Shown piece by piece: positions 8,269 through 17,839 of a DNA stretch of 64,000 bases (its first letter is position 1; each line of letters starts with the position of its first letter). The notes beneath the pieces were generated by a model, which had not been told where the DNA came from, made no database searches, and saw only the letters and a list, made by a program, of their open reading frames with translations. The stretch comes from Streptomyces asiaticus (GTDB taxonomy: Bacteria; Actinomycetota; Actinomycetes; Streptomycetales; Streptomycetaceae). The translations under genes and the position numbers were made by a program. The DNA lies in contig NZ_JAGSHX010000001.1 in the NCBI RefSeq assembly GCF_018138715.1, forward strand, positions 806,001 through 870,000. Direction: 5' to 3'.

Positions 8269-8802
8269 TCAGATCGCCGGGCCCGGGACCAGGAGGTCGC
8301 CCGGGATGCCCGCCTTGTCCGGGGCGTAGTAGTCCTTGATCCCGGCGACCCAGACGGCCACCTGGATCCGGTCCAGGTCTGAGGGGCCGAAGGCGTCGAA
8401 AAGTGCGTCGATGTTCGCGCGCTTGAAGCCGATCGCCGTCATCAACGCGACGAACGCGGGGCGTTCGATGAGTCCATCGCCGTCCGGGTCGCCGAGCGCG
8501 GCGAGCGCCTCGGCGAACACGCCGATCGTCGAGTCGAAGCGCTCGGGCGAGAGCACGCAGGCTTCGAACTCTTCGTCACTGATCTTGCCGTCGCGGTTGG
8601 CGTCCAGTTCCGTGGCCAGGGTCGTCCAGTACTCGCGGAACGCCGCACGCATCGCGTCCTTCGCCGCCTCGTCCGCGTCGGGCGCGGCCTCGATGACGTT
8701 GTTCGCCATGAGGTCGAAGTCATCGGCTTCCAGGACGCCGTTGCCGTTGGCGTCGAAGAGGGAGAAGACGTGTGCGACCCGGTTGGTGGCCTCCGTGCGC
8801 AT
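8269..8802 (-). CDS. EF-hand calcium-binding protein (calerythrin-like)
   Basis: A 177-residue protein with three canonical EF-hand loops. Seen: DANGNGVLEADDF, DANRDGKISDEEF and DPDGDGLIERPAF each show the Dx(D/N)xDG pattern with a final acidic or related residue; a fourth loop position (FGPSDLDRIQ) is degenerate. Known: this four-hand organisation with one dead hand is that of the calerythrin/sarcoplasmic calcium-binding proteins of actinomycetes, thought to buffer or sense calcium in the cytosol. The ATG at 8802 is preferred because GAAGAAGGG lies about 11 bases upstream; the in-frame GTG at 8814 abuts that site. Confidence 0.9.
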   Translation of the reverse strand: MRTEATNRVAHVFSLFDANGNGVLEADDFDLMANNVIEAAPDADEAAKDAMRAAFREYWTTLATELDANRDGKISDEEFEACVLSPERFDSTIGVFAEALAALGDPDGDGLIERPAFVALMTAIGFKRANIDALFDAFGPSDLDRIQVAVWVAGIKDYYAPDKAGIPGDLLVPGPAI

Positions 8803-9203
8803 GAATGTTGTCACCCTTCTTCGATCCGTGGGCTGCCGTGTTTGGGCCCGACCGGAAGTTCGTGTCCGGTTGTCTTGCTCACTATTTGGCCGACGGCTTG
8901 CTCATGCGGCGGGTATTCCTCTTTATTCACTCGAAAGGCGGACTGGTCGGCGTCGTCCCTTGCCGCTTGAATCGGGTGCGACGTCGCCGCATTGCGGCAG
9001 CCGCTGTGCGTTCCGACGGAGGCTCTTCCACCTCATGGTCGATGTAGCGGTCGTACGGGGCGCTGAAGACCCGGCCGGCGGTGGCCAGGTCGGCGGCGCG
9101 GCCGCGGGCGTAGGAGACGGCGGGTCCCCGCGCCGGGCACCGTGGTAGGGGCGGCTGCTGGCGCAGAGCAGGGAGCCTCGTCGAACGTGCCCCGCACCGT
9201 CTC
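8803..9203. other. 400-bp stretch with no supported gene
   Basis: Holds the EF-hand promoter side (8803-8970, with an AT-richer stretch at about 8875-8940) and, on the minus strand at about 9010-9150, a frame reading AVSYARGRAADLATAGRVF and APYDRYIDHEVEEP that looks protein-like but is not recognised and lacks a start. It could be the tail of a decayed gene. Confidence 0.35.
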
Positions 9204-9812
9204 TCAGTGGCCGTAGGGCGGCTCGAAACAGCCGCTCTCCATGAATGGCCCGTTGGTCTTGACCTCGAAGTTGGTCTTCTGCACGAACGCCGTGACGCAG
9301 GCGTCGTCATGGACGCGAAGGCCTATCAGGGCGCCTTCGGGGGTGAGGTTGTGGTCGATCTCGTAGCGTGGATGCATCTTCCGTACGGTAAGCGTCCCGC
9401 CGAGGCGTTCTCCCTTCGGCCCGGTCCGCTCCTCCTCGTACCCCAGTTCACGTAGTGCCGCGCGCACGCTCTTGGGGTCCCACTTCTTCTGCCCCCATAG
9501 TCGCTTGAGCACGGGCTCGATGCGGTCGGCTTCCTTCTGAGCGTCCTTGGCACTGGCGGCGGACATCTCGCCGGAGCGACGGTAGGCATTGTTGTCGCCG
9601 TGGTGCGGGGCACCGTCGACGATCCCGGGCTCCACGTAAGGAGAAGCGACAGGGGAACTGGAGCTGGAACTCGGGGATGTGGTCGAGGAACTGGCCGCCA
9701 CGTCCGTGCCGCGCTGCTCACCGCAGGCGGTCAGAGACACGACAGTACCCAGGAAGAGGGCGGTCGCAATGAAGTGTCTGCACGCCCCTGGCGTTAAGGT
9801 CTGCGTGCGCAT
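9204..9812 (-). CDS. Putative lipoprotein
   Basis: A 202-residue exported protein of unknown function. Seen: start MRTQTLTPG at 9812, a hydrophobic signal segment FIATALFLGTVVSLTAC ending in a lipobox with the cysteine followed by GEQ, then a 30-residue Ser/Thr/Pro linker, then a mixed domain with a predicted alpha helix DAQKEADRIEPVLKRLW and a C-terminal region LTVRKMHPRYEIDHN. Two cysteines near the end (DDACVTAF, ESGCFEPP) could form a disulfide outside the cell. Not recognised as a named family. The gene stands alone; nothing near it suggests a role. Confidence 0.75.
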   Translation of the reverse strand: MRTQTLTPGACRHFIATALFLGTVVSLTACGEQRGTDVAASSSTTSPSSSSSSPVASPYVEPGIVDGAPHHGDNNAYRRSGEMSAASAKDAQKEADRIEPVLKRLWGQKKWDPKSVRAALRELGYEEERTGPKGERLGGTLTVRKMHPRYEIDHNLTPEGALIGLRVHDDACVTAFVQKTNFEVKTNGPFMESGCFEPPYGH

Positions 9813-10323
9813 GACTCTGCCATGGCGTGGACGGCTGCGCTGGGATCCGGCGCTGCTTCGCGGGCGCGCACGCCCTTCGGTCGAATGCCTGCCGACGAAG
9901 GGCCACAGCTGTCCTGGCCTGCCCGACTGCCTCAAGGCCGCGCGGCCGCTACCGCCGCCCGTGTCACCGCCGCCGTGGCGTCGAGGGATGCGCCTCCAGG
10001 CGAGCTCGCCCTCCTCAACGACCACGCGAAGGCCGACTGGCGCCGGACGATCGCAAGCACCGAGGTTCCTGTCCCGTTCACCGCGGGTGCCGGGAGCGAA
10101 CTCTGGCCGCCACGCATGCGGCCGCGGCGGCCGCCCTCGCGCCGCTCGGCTCATCCGCTGTTCTCGCCAGGGACGGCCACGCGGCCACCATCGAACAAGG
10201 ACACCAGCAGGGAATGACTGCGGACGGCGCCGCGGCCGCATCAACACGAGAAGGGGGGATCGACAATCCGTGGATGCCGAGATCTGTGGACGGTAGAAAT
10301 GATGCCTCGAAGGAGGCACGCAG
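9813..10323. other. 510-bp stretch with no supported gene
   Basis: Promoter side of both the lipoprotein gene (left) and the XRE regulator (right). All six frames give short, arginine-rich or alanine-rich readings without domain features; one plus-strand frame near 9990-10090 (GELALLNDHAKADWRRTIAS) is protein-like but unsupported. The GGAGG at 10313-10317 serves the next gene. Confidence 0.4.
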
Positions 10324-11181
10324 GTGAAAGAGGTGCGCATAGTGATCGACCGGACGGGTCTGGCGGAGTTCCTCCGGCGCCGCCGGGAGTCGCTGCAACC
10401 CGAAGACGTCGGCCTCCCGCGTGGACGACGCCGCCGCACCCATGGGCTACGGCGGGAGGAAGTGGCGTTCCTCTGCCACATGTCGACCGACTACTACGCG
10501 CGGCTGGAACGGGAGCGCGGTCCCCAGCCGTCCGAGCAGATGATCGCCTCCATCGCGCAGGGACTCCATCTCTCCCTCGATGAGCGCGATCACCTGTTCC
10601 GGCTCGCCGGACACACTCCACCCACACGGGGCGCGGACAGCGAGCACATCAGCCCCGGCCTGCTGCGCATCCTCGACCGTCTGCACGACACTCCCGCGGA
10701 GATCGTCACCGAGCTCGGCGAGACTCTGCGGCAGACCCCGCCGGCCGTCGCGCTCACCGGCGATCTGACGGTCTTCAGCGGCCCGGCCCGCAGCCTCGGC
10801 TACCGATGGTTCACCAACCCCGCCACGCGACAGCTTTACGCCCCCGACGACCATGCGTTCCTCACCCGTATGTTCGTCTCGGGCCTGCGCGGGGTGGCCA
10901 CGCTGCGGGGCCCTGGTTCCCGCGCGGCCCACTACGTCGAGCTGCTACTCGCTCAAAGCGAAGAGTTCCGACAGGTGTGGAACGACCACGAGGTCGGTAT
11001 CCGCCCCGACGAGGTGAAGCACTTCGTCCACCCCGAGGTCGGCGCATTGGAGCTGAACTGCCAGACGCTCCTCGACCCCGACCAGTCGCATATTCTCATC
11101 GTCTACACCGCCATTCCCGGCAGCGAGAGCTACGAAAGGCTCCAGTTGCTGTCCGTCATAGGACCGCAGGCGCTTCGCTGA
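10324..11181 (+). CDS. XRE-family regulator with MmyB-type ligand-binding domain
   Basis: A 285-residue DNA-binding regulator. Seen: GTG start with GGAGG seven bases upstream; helix-turn-helix at residues about 10-85 with the diagnostic RTHGLRREEVA and STDYYARLERERGP motifs; then a PAS-like MmyB/MLTR ligand-binding domain (PF17765) ending in the typical HPEVGALELNCQTLL segment. Known: this large actinobacterial family is often encoded beside short-chain dehydrogenases. The next gene on the opposite strand is exactly such an SDR, 20 bp away and convergent. Inferred: ligand-responsive regulator; since the SDR is not divergent, direct control of it is not shown by the layout. Confidence 0.9.
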   Translation: MKEVRIVIDRTGLAEFLRRRRESLQPEDVGLPRGRRRRTHGLRREEVAFLCHMSTDYYARLERERGPQPSEQMIASIAQGLHLSLDERDHLFRLAGHTPPTRGADSEHISPGLLRILDRLHDTPAEIVTELGETLRQTPPAVALTGDLTVFSGPARSLGYRWFTNPATRQLYAPDDHAFLTRMFVSGLRGVATLRGPGSRAAHYVELLLAQSEEFRQVWNDHEVGIRPDEVKHFVHPEVGALELNCQTLLDPDQSHILIVYTAIPGSESYERLQLLSVIGPQALR

Positions 11182-11201
11182 GAGATCCGTTCTCTGGGAG
11201 G

Positions 11202-12140
11202 TCAGGCGGGGAATCGCACGCCGACCAGCCGCTCGGAAGCCTCCCAGAGCCTGCGGGCGTCGTCCATGTCGCGCAGCGGAGCCCACAGCTCCTGCTGTGC
11301 GGGAGCGTCGCCGAGGTTGCCGCGTCCCTTGGGGCCGTAGAACTGGCTGCCCCGCGAGTCCGGGCCGGTCGCGGCCGGCAGCGCGGGGAGGGCGGCGGTG
11401 TCGGCGGTGCCTACGAGGACGCCCATGCGGGACAACGCGCGGATCAGGCGGACTGAGCCGGTGTCCTTCTGCCGTCCCATGCCCGGCTGTGCGGACAGCA
11501 GGTTTGTGGGGGATATGCCGGGGTGGGAGAGGTTGCTGGTGATGCCCCACCCCGCCGCGGCGCTGCGCGCGTCGAGCTCGCGGGCGAACAGACCGACGGC
11601 GATCTTCGACTGGCTGTAGGCCTTTCGCACGTCGTAGCGGCGCTCCCAGTTCAGGTCGGCCCAGTTGATCGCGCCGCGTCGGGCGGCAATGCTCGTCTGG
11701 TGTGTGACCCGGGCCTCGCCCTCGCGCAGCAGTGGCAGCAGCCCCAGGGTGAGGGCGAAGTGGCCGAGGTGGTTGGTGCCGAACTGTAGCTCGAATCCGT
11801 CCCTGGTGACCTGCCGGCTGGGAGGGGTCATCACGCCGGCGTTGTTGATGAGGATGTCGATCGGGCGGCCCTCGCTCATAAGCTGGTCCGAGAGGGCGGC
11901 CACCGAGTCGAGTGAGGCCAGGTCGAGAGCCCGGGTGGAGATCTTCGCACCCGGGACGAGGCCGCGGATGAGGTCGGTGGCCTTCTCGCCCTTGGCCGGG
12001 TTGCGGACCGGCATGATCACCTCCGCACCCGCTTCGACGAGGCGTGGGACGATGGCGAACCCGATCCCGTCGCTCGCACCGGTGATGACGGCGAGCTTTC
12101 CGGACAGGTCGGGGATGGCGATGTCGATGTTCCGAGGCAT
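11202..12140 (-). CDS. Short-chain dehydrogenase/reductase (SDR)
   Basis: A 312-residue NAD(P)-dependent oxidoreductase. Seen: cofactor motif TGASDGIG near residue 20, [10 protein letters not shown], a catalytic Ser in [10 protein letters not shown], and the YxxxK pair as AYSQSK. The catalytic motifs are complete. The length and the [21 protein letters not shown]-terminal substrate loop place it with the WWOX/retinol-dehydrogenase-like extended SDRs common in actinomycetes. Cytosolic. It converges with the MmyB-type regulator; the 5' side is 140 bp from the end of the sugar-binding protein gene. Substrate unknown. Confidence 0.9.
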   Translation of the reverse strand: MPRNIDIAIPDLSGKLAVITGASDGIGFAIVPRLVEAGAEVIMPVRNPAKGEKATDLIRGLVPGAKISTRALDLASLDSVAALSDQLMSEGRPIDILINNAGVMTPPSRQVTRDGFELQFGTNHLGHFALTLGLLPLLREGEARVTHQTSIAARRGAINWADLNWERRYDVRKAYSQSKIAVGLFARELDARSAAAGWGITSNLSHPGISPTNLLSAQPGMGRQKDTGSVRLIRALSRMGVLVGTADTAALPALPAATGPDSRGSQFYGPKGRGNLGDAPAQQELWAPLRDMDDARRLWEASERLVGVRFPA

Positions 12141-12279
12141 GGGTGGTCCATCTCGTTCTGCGGCGAATCGGCCGCGGGCCGGCGTGTGAGTCCATGCTCG
12201 AACCCCGCCGTCTGCGGATTCAGGGCCCGGCCATCCGCTGATCGCCGATCCGCCCCTCGGCAGCGTCGGTGTGCGCCGG

Positions 12280-13638
12280 TCAGTGGGTGCGGTACTTCGC
12301 GGCCGCCGCTTGCGCGAGCTTCTGGGAGCGTTTCAGGGCCGCGTCCACCGATTGCTTTCCGGCGATGGCCGAGCTGATGTACTGGGAGACCTCGGTGCCG
12401 AGGGTGGCGAATTCGGGGATGCCGACAAACGTGATACCCGTGTAGGGGCGCGGGCTGACGCCCGGGCTCTTCGGATCGTCGGAGTTCTTCACCGCTGCGT
12501 ATTCCTGCCGGTACCAGGCGGCGGCGGCCTTCTGGTAGGCGGGGTTGGCATAGAGTGACTTCCGGGTTCCGGCGGGGGCCAGGGTCCAGCCGAGCGTATC
12601 GCCGACCTGCTTCTGATACTCCTTGGAGGAGGCCCAGGAGATAAACTTCCAGGCGGCCTTCTGCTTCTTGCTGGCTTTATGAATACCCCATGCCCAGGTC
12701 CACAGCCAGCCGGCCTTCTTGGTCCTTTCGTGCGGCGCCGGGACGTAGCCGACCTTTCCCTTGACGGTCGAGCCGTCGGCCTCGACCGTCTGGGCGGTCG
12801 AAGTGGCGTCGTACATCATGGCGCAGTTGCCCTGCACAAATTGGTCGAGGATTTCCAGCACACCGCTGTGCGCGGCGTTGGTCTCACCGTATTTGCGGAC
12901 CAGATTGACGTAGAAGCGAATCGCTCTCTTGAACTCCGGCGCGGTGAGCTGGGCGTTCCACTTCATGTCGTACCAGGTGCCGCCGAAGGTGTTGACGACG
13001 GTGTTGATGGGGGCGAGGTTCTGGCCCCAGCCGGGCAGACCGCGCAGACAGATGCCTTTCGCGCCGTTCGAGCCGTCGACCTTGGCCGCGAGTGAGGCGA
13101 CCTGCGTCCAGGTGGGGTTTCGCGGCATGGTCAGCCCGGCCTTGCGGAACAGGTCCTTGCGGTACATCAGGAAGGACCCCTCGCCGTAGAAGGGCTCGGC
13201 ATAGATCTTCCCGTCCGTGCCGCTCAGGGCGGCGGTCAGATTGGGGAAGATGTCGCTCTGGTCGAATGACGGGTCCGCCTTCGCGTGTTGGTCCAACGGG
13301 GCGAGCCAGTGGTTCTTCGAGTAGATCGGCACTTCGTAGGCGCTGACGCTCGCGACGTCATATCGTCCGGACTGGCTGGAGAATTCCTTGTTCATCTGCG
13401 CCCGCGCCTCATTCTCCGGCAGCAGGGTGTAATTGACCGTTACGCCGGTCTCCGCGGTGAAGTGCTTCCTCGTGAGCTTCTTCAGGTTCTCCATTTGGGG
13501 GACATTGACGGTGAGCACGTTGATGCTCTCGGATCCACCGGAGGATCGCGGCCCCACGCCGTCGCAGCCGGAAAGGACCAGGCTCGCGGCAACCGCGATG
13601 CTCACAGCCACATGGATGACGGGGATGCGCTTCTTCAT
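12280..13638 (-). CDS. ABC-transporter sugar-binding lipoprotein (family 1), orphan
   Basis: A 452-residue extracellular solute-binding protein. Seen: signal peptide with lipobox SLVLSGCDG near residue 25; the fold then follows the carbohydrate-binding family 1 pattern ([70 protein letters not shown]). This resembles the SmoE/mannitol-sorbitol branch of the CUT1 importers. No permease genes of that family lie next to it; the downstream operon is a different ABC class. Inferred: an orphan binding protein whose permeases were lost or are elsewhere and which may use a shared MsiK-type ATPase, as is usual in Streptomyces. Confidence 0.85.
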   Translation of the reverse strand: MKKRIPVIHVAVSIAVAASLVLSGCDGVGPRSSGGSESINVLTVNVPQMENLKKLTRKHFTAETGVTVNYTLLPENEARAQMNKEFSSQSGRYDVASVSAYEVPIYSKNHWLAPLDQHAKADPSFDQSDIFPNLTAALSGTDGKIYAEPFYGEGSFLMYRKDLFRKAGLTMPRNPTWTQVASLAAKVDGSNGAKGICLRGLPGWGQNLAPINTVVNTFGGTWYDMKWNAQLTAPEFKRAIRFYVNLVRKYGETNAAHSGVLEILDQFVQGNCAMMYDATSTAQTVEADGSTVKGKVGYVPAPHERTKKAGWLWTWAWGIHKASKKQKAAWKFISWASSKEYQKQVGDTLGWTLAPAGTRKSLYANPAYQKAAAAWYRQEYAAVKNSDDPKSPGVSPRPYTGITFVGIPEFATLGTEVSQYISSAIAGKQSVDAALKRSQKLAQAAAAKYRTH

Positions 13639-13739
13639 TGGACTCCGATGGGCGCGGCGGGCCCGTCCGTCGGCTCCCTCAGGGGAAATATCCCAATTGC
13701 CTGACTATGGCAACTTGTCGGAAGCATAGCCACATCATG

Positions 13740-13766
13740 CCGGGCATGGCCAATCGTCATGCCCGG
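13740..13766 (-). terminator. Hairpin terminator overlapping the permease stop
   Basis: Seen: CCGGGCATG, 9-nt loop, CATGCCCGG, a perfect 9-bp stem that includes the stop codon of the xylose-type permease gene. Placed at the end of the minus-strand ABC operon. Confidence 0.65.
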
Positions 13767-15055
13767 TCGCGCGTCCCCTGGGAACGCCGGGCGAGCGAGT
13801 CGGTGGCCACGGCGGCGAGCAGCACGGCACCGATGATCATGAATTGAACGGAGTCCTCCACTCCCAGAAATGCCATCCCCGAGGCGAGGGACTGGATGAC
13901 CAGCACCCCCAGCAGCGCTGACCATGGCGAGCCCCGCCCGCCGAACAGGCTGGTGCAGCCGATGACAGCCGCGGCGACGGCGTTGATCAGCAGCATGCCG
14001 GAGCCCGCCGCACGGGACGTCGTAGGGCTCGCCGAGGTGAGCCCTGAGGCCACGAACAGGCCGCCGATGGCGGCCAGTGTCCCCGACACGATGAACATCG
14101 AGATCCGCAGCCGCACGATGTTGACGCCGGCGCGGCGGGCCGCCTCGGCGCCGCTGCCCACCGCGAAGATCTTGCGCCCATAGCAGGTGCGGCGCAGGAC
14201 ATAGTCCGAGCCGACGAGGACGACCAGGAAGATCAGGAGGGCGAGCGGCAGGCCCTGGAACTGATTGACCACATACGCGGCGGTGAACCCGACCCCCGCC
14301 AGGACGCCCGTCCGTACCAAGATCTCGCCCAGCGGCCGGTACGGGATCCCGGCCGCCCTGCGGCGCTTGGCGCTCCGGTAGGAGGCCAGGAAGTACGCGG
14401 CGGAGCCGAGCGCCGCCAGACTGTACGCGGCGCTGGTGGCACTGAAGTAGTAGCTGGTCAGCGCGGCGACCAGGCCGCCCTCGTCGATGTCGATGGTGCC
14501 GCCGGTGCCCAGCAGGTGGAGGGTCAGGCCGTTCCAGGCCAGCAGTCCCGCGAGGGTGACGACGAACGCCGGTATGCCGACTTTGGCGAAGAAGAACCCG
14601 TGGACGGCTCCCACCGCCATGCCCGAGGCCACCGCCACGATGACGGCGAGCCATTCCGGCATGCCGAGGCTGACATTGAGCACGGCGAACGTGGCTCCCG
14701 CGAGCCCGCTGACCGAGCCGACCGACAAGTCGATCTCGCCGATCAGCAGCACGAAGACGATGCCCACGGCGACCAGGCCGGTCCCCACGATGTCCACGCT
14801 GATGTTGGACAGGTTACGGGGGGAGAGGAAGTTTCCGTTGAGGCCGTAGAAGACGAGCCAGAGCGCGACCAGGCCGAGGGTGACCAGGATCGGACCGCGC
14901 TCACCGCTGTGCAGTCTGCTCCAGGCCGCGTCGGCGTATTCCCTGGCGTTCCGCCCTCGCGCCACCAGGCTCCGGCCGCCGGTGGTGGACACGGTCGCGA
15001 TGCCGCTGCCCGCCCGGCCGGGGCGTGCCTGTGGGATTGTCTCCCTCCTGCTCAT
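13757..15055 (-). CDS. Xylose-type (CUT2) ABC transporter permease
   Basis: A 432-residue integral membrane permease of the ribose/xylose class, XylH-like. Seen: about ten to twelve hydrophobic segments, the characteristic IGEIDLSVGSVSGLAG motif near residue 105, a long central insertion with basic loop RSAKRRRAAGIPYRP, and the conserved ARRAGVNIVRLRISMFI coupling region followed by GGRGSPWSALLGVLVIQSL. The start MSRRET at 15055 overlaps the ATPase stop by four bases. A 60-residue N-terminal extension precedes the first membrane segment. Known: pairs with a periplasmic-type binding protein and an ATPase; both are upstream in the same operon. Terminated by the hairpin at its stop codon. Confidence 0.9.
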   Translation of the reverse strand: MSRRETIPQARPGRAGSGIATVSTTGGRSLVARGRNAREYADAAWSRLHSGERGPILVTLGLVALWLVFYGLNGNFLSPRNLSNISVDIVGTGLVAVGIVFVLLIGEIDLSVGSVSGLAGATFAVLNVSLGMPEWLAVIVAVASGMAVGAVHGFFFAKVGIPAFVVTLAGLLAWNGLTLHLLGTGGTIDIDEGGLVAALTSYYFSATSAAYSLAALGSAAYFLASYRSAKRRRAAGIPYRPLGEILVRTGVLAGVGFTAAYVVNQFQGLPLALLIFLVVLVGSDYVLRRTCYGRKIFAVGSGAEAARRAGVNIVRLRISMFIVSGTLAAIGGLFVASGLTSASPTTSRAAGSGMLLINAVAAAVIGCTSLFGGRGSPWSALLGVLVIQSLASGMAFLGVEDSVQFMIIGAVLLAAVATDSLARRSQGTRDRA

Positions 15056-15831
15056 GGCTGTACCTCCTGTGCGCTCGGCATGCGGTGGGCGACGAGGTCG
15101 TCCGCCGCGCCGGTGATGGCGCAAACGATCTGTTCCTGGGATGTGGTGTTCACCTCGAACAGCCCGTTGTTCCGGCCGAGGCGCAGTACGGCGACACGGT
15201 CCGCCACGGCCTTGATGTCTCCCATGTTGTGGCTGATGAGGAGGATCCCGAGGCCGCGGTCGCGCAGCTCCTCGACGAGGTCGAGGAGCCGGCTGGTCTG
15301 CTCCATGCCCAGGGCGGCGGTGGGCTCGTCCAGGAGGAGGACCTTGGGCGCGCCGAGAAGCGAGCGGCTGATCGCCACGGCCTGCCGCTGGCCTGCGGAC
15401 AGGGAGGAGACGGGCAACCGCGCATCGGGAATGCGGACGGTCAGGGTGCGCATGAGCTCGCGGGCACGGCGTTCCATCTCCACCTCGTCGAGGACGCCGA
15501 GCTTGTGGATTTCGCGGCCGAGGAAGAGATTGCCGACGATGTCGAGGCTGTCGCACATGGCGAGGTCCTGGTAAACAGCCGTGATGCCCAGTTCCTGGGC
15601 GTCGTAGGGCCGCTTGATCTCGACGGCCCGGCCCTTCCACTCGATGACGCCGGTGTCGGCGGGGCCGACGCCGGCGATCACTTTGGCGAGGGTGGTCTTG
15701 CCGGCGCCGTTGTCACCCACGAGGGCGACGACCTCACCGGCCCGGATCTCCAGCTCGACATCCGTGAGCGCCTGGACGCCGCCGAATCGCTTGCAGACGC
15801 CGCGCAGCGCCAGCAGGGGCGCGACCGGCAT
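15052..15831 (-). CDS. Xylose-type ABC transporter ATP-binding protein (single domain)
   Basis: A 259-residue ATPase. Seen: Walker A GDNGAGKTT, Q-loop TAVYQDLAM, signature LSAGQRQ, Walker B VLLLDEPTAAL and a switch His in LLISHNM. All key residues are present. Start ATG 15831 is chosen because AGGAGG lies eight bases upstream; a GTG nine bases earlier overlaps that site. Known: CUT2 ATPases such as RbsA and XylG usually carry two fused nucleotide-binding domains of about 500 residues; this protein has one, a form frequent in actinomycetes, so two copies must assemble per transporter. It lies between the binding protein (48 bp upstream) and the permease (ATGA overlap). Confidence 0.9.
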   Translation of the reverse strand: MPVAPLLALRGVCKRFGGVQALTDVELEIRAGEVVALVGDNGAGKTTLAKVIAGVGPADTGVIEWKGRAVEIKRPYDAQELGITAVYQDLAMCDSLDIVGNLFLGREIHKLGVLDEVEMERRARELMRTLTVRIPDARLPVSSLSAGQRQAVAISRSLLGAPKVLLLDEPTAALGMEQTSRLLDLVEELRDRGLGILLISHNMGDIKAVADRVAVLRLGRNNGLFEVNTTSQEQIVCAITGAADDLVAHRMPSAQEVQP

Positions 15832-15879
15832 GGGGGCCACCTCCTTTCCAAGAGTCCCGTCCGAGCGGAAGACGGAGCC

Positions 15880-16962
15880 TCAGCGGGTGAGTCCGGCCTT
15901 GCCACAGGCGTGCCGGAGCTCAGGGGTACAGATCTTGTCGATGGTGTAGACACCGTCCTTGACGAGCGTCTGCTTGATGTTGTCGGCCGTGACGGCGACC
16001 GGAGCCAGAAGGGCGGCCGGGATGTCTTTGGTGGTAGGGCTGTCGACCGTCGTCCTGGCGATGCCTTCGAGCTTCTGGCCGCCCCTCAGCGCGACTGCCA
16101 TCGCCGCGGCGGCGTCCGCCTCGGCCCTGAAGGGCTTGTAGACGGTCATGTACTGATCGCCCTTGACGACGCGCCGTACGGCGCTGAGGTCGGCATCCTG
16201 ACCGGTGACGGGTGGCAGCGGTGAGATGCGTGCGGCCTTGAGCGCGGAGACGACACCGGCGGCGATGCTGTCGTTGGCCGCCAGGACGCCGTCGATCCGG
16301 CCGGGGCCCAGGGCGGCGATGGCGGAGGCCATGTTCTCGTGGGCCGTGGACTTCCGGTAGTCGGGAACGTCGTATGACCTGGCGATCTTCACCTTTCCTC
16401 TGATGACGGAGAGCGTTCCCCTCGTGAACCAGCCCGCGTTGGGGCTGACCGGATCGCCGTTCATCATGACGATCTGACTGCGGCCCGCCTTGCTGCCCAG
16501 GGCATCGAGGAGCGCCTTGCCCTGGAGCTTGCCGACCGTCGCGCCGTTGAAGGTGGCGTAGCCCGAGACCGGGCCCTCGGCGAGCCGGTCATAGGCGACG
16601 ACCGGGATACCCGCCTCGTGTGCCGCGGCGACCGAGGAGCGGAGCGCCTTGACGTCGACGGCGTCGAGGATCAGGGCCCCGACCCCTTTGGTGATCATGG
16701 AGTCCATCTGGCGCTGCTGGCTCGTCACATCGTCCCCGGCGTTGGCGTACGTCAGATGGCACTCCGCGCACAGCGCCTTCACCCTCTTCTCGATCAAGGG
16801 CCGGTCGAACTGCTCGTAGCGGGGGACTTCGCGGCTCGGCAGCAGCAGGCCGATGGTGTAGCTGTCCCCGCTGGGCTCGCCGTCGTTACCGCAGCCGGTC
16901 AGAGCCACGGCCATGAATCCCGCGGTCACGGCGGCGAAGGTGCTCCACACACGGGCCTTCAC
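15880..16962 (-). CDS. Xylose-type ABC sugar-binding lipoprotein
   Basis: A 360-residue substrate-binding protein of the periplasmic-binding-protein type 1 fold, XylF-like. Seen: GTG start at 16962 (VKARVWS) with GGGGGG about 10 bases upstream; signal with lipobox AVALTGCGN; ligand-fold motifs IGLLLPSREVPRYEQFD, GALILDAVDVKAL, GIPVVAYDRL, GVLAANDSIAAGVV and PPVTGQDADLSAVRRV. The YDRL and GQDAD motifs match D-xylose-binding proteins. Anchored outside the membrane and delivering sugar to the permease downstream. Its start overlaps the stop of the preceding small gene by a GTGA, so expression of the two is coupled. Exact sugar (xylose or related pentose) is inferred from family resemblance. Confidence 0.9.
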   Translation of the reverse strand: MKARVWSTFAAVTAGFMAVALTGCGNDGEPSGDSYTIGLLLPSREVPRYEQFDRPLIEKRVKALCAECHLTYANAGDDVTSQQRQMDSMITKGVGALILDAVDVKALRSSVAAAHEAGIPVVAYDRLAEGPVSGYATFNGATVGKLQGKALLDALGSKAGRSQIVMMNGDPVSPNAGWFTRGTLSVIRGKVKIARSYDVPDYRKSTAHENMASAIAALGPGRIDGVLAANDSIAAGVVSALKAARISPLPPVTGQDADLSAVRRVVKGDQYMTVYKPFRAEADAAAAMAVALRGGQKLEGIARTTVDSPTTKDIPAALLAPVAVTADNIKQTLVKDGVYTIDKICTPELRHACGKAGLTR

Positions 16963-17489
16963 GTCACCGGCCCCCCTTTCCCCGCCAGACCTGGCTCGAG
17001 CATGGAACCCGCAGGCCACAGGCGCGTACGGCCTTCCCGTACCGGGGACCGAAGGGTGGGCAGGGCGCCGATCGGTGTCTCAGGGCTCGCGGACCGCTGT
17101 TCCGGGTGCCACGGCTCCGGCCAGGCGTCGGTGTGCGGCGGTTCGAGCACGGCGGCGAGTGCGGTGGTCAGCCCCTGGACCCAGGAGACCTCCGCATCGG
17201 CGAGGGGAGAGCGACCGGACGCCGGGCAGCGCTTCGGCACCCCGTACCGGGCAGGGGTGTCCGGCCCGGCGGTCTCGATCAGCCGGAGGACGTCGTCCTC
17301 GTCGCCCAGCGCGCAGCGGGCCGCCGGCGCCGCTCCGGCGAACACCAGGAACCGCTCCCTCGAGGCGGGCTCCGGCACATCCCTTGAGGCGGGCTCTGGC
17401 GCGATGGATCCCTGGTCGGTGCTCTTCGGCGCGGCCTGGTGGGCCCACAGCTTCCGGACCTCCACCTGGGTCCCGTCGTCATTGGGCAT
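16959..17489 (-). CDS. Hypothetical protein leading the xylose-type ABC operon
   Basis: A 176-residue protein that I do not recognise. Seen: no signal peptide or membrane segment, rich in Ala, Pro, Arg and Glu, with an imperfect direct repeat EPASRDVP/EPASRERF near residues 32-46 that is also visible in the DNA. Third codon positions are strongly G/C, supporting real coding, and the stop forms a GTGA overlap with the binding-protein start, the strongest evidence that it is translated. The chosen start MPNDDG has a GGGAGGGGAG site 13 bases upstream, which is far; longer starts are possible. Inferred: a cytosolic accessory or regulatory protein of the transporter, or a decayed gene still acting as a leader. 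Confidence 0.5.
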   Translation of the reverse strand: MPNDDGTQVEVRKLWAHQAAPKSTDQGSIAPEPASRDVPEPASRERFLVFAGAAPAARCALGDEDDVLRLIETAGPDTPARYGVPKRCPASGRSPLADAEVSWVQGLTTALAAVLEPPHTDAWPEPWHPEQRSASPETPIGALPTLRSPVREGRTRLWPAGSMLEPGLAGKGGPVT

Positions 17490-17839
17490 GTCCGCTGTCT
17501 GTCTCCCCTCCCTGCCGCGGATACGGGCAAGTGGAGGTCGTCGGGAGGCGGGCGGCGACGGGGAGCGGGAACACAACCCGGCGGTATCGGACCGCGCCGC
17601 CAAGGAGTGGCAGGTCACTTACTCCACAAATGGTACATGTGGTGTGAAATGCGCCACGCATGCCGGACCCTGCGGCGGCTCTGCCTACGAGGTGAGAACG
17701 AGGCCGGGCGAATAGGCCATCTTGCCCAGTGCATGCCAATGATGCGAAACTCCGGACATCGATGCCTGCCCGTGAGCCGTTCGGCGAACCGGGCGCGACC
17801 CACGCTCAGCCGGCTGATCTCGACAGCAAGGGGAGTGGC
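17490..17839. promoter_or_regulatory. Divergent control region between the two ABC operons
   Basis: A 350-bp gap with no supported gene. Seen: an AT-richer core at 17620-17650 holding the inverted repeat CCACA-N9-TGTGG (17623-17641). Inferred: the outward promoters of the minus-strand xylose-type operon and the plus-strand polyamine-type operon lie here, and the dyad is a candidate operator for one of them. Confidence 0.45.

Noticed and set aside
9813..10323. Several overlapping frames before the XRE gene
   Set aside because: Arg/Ala-rich readings in every frame, as expected of non-coding GC-rich DNA.
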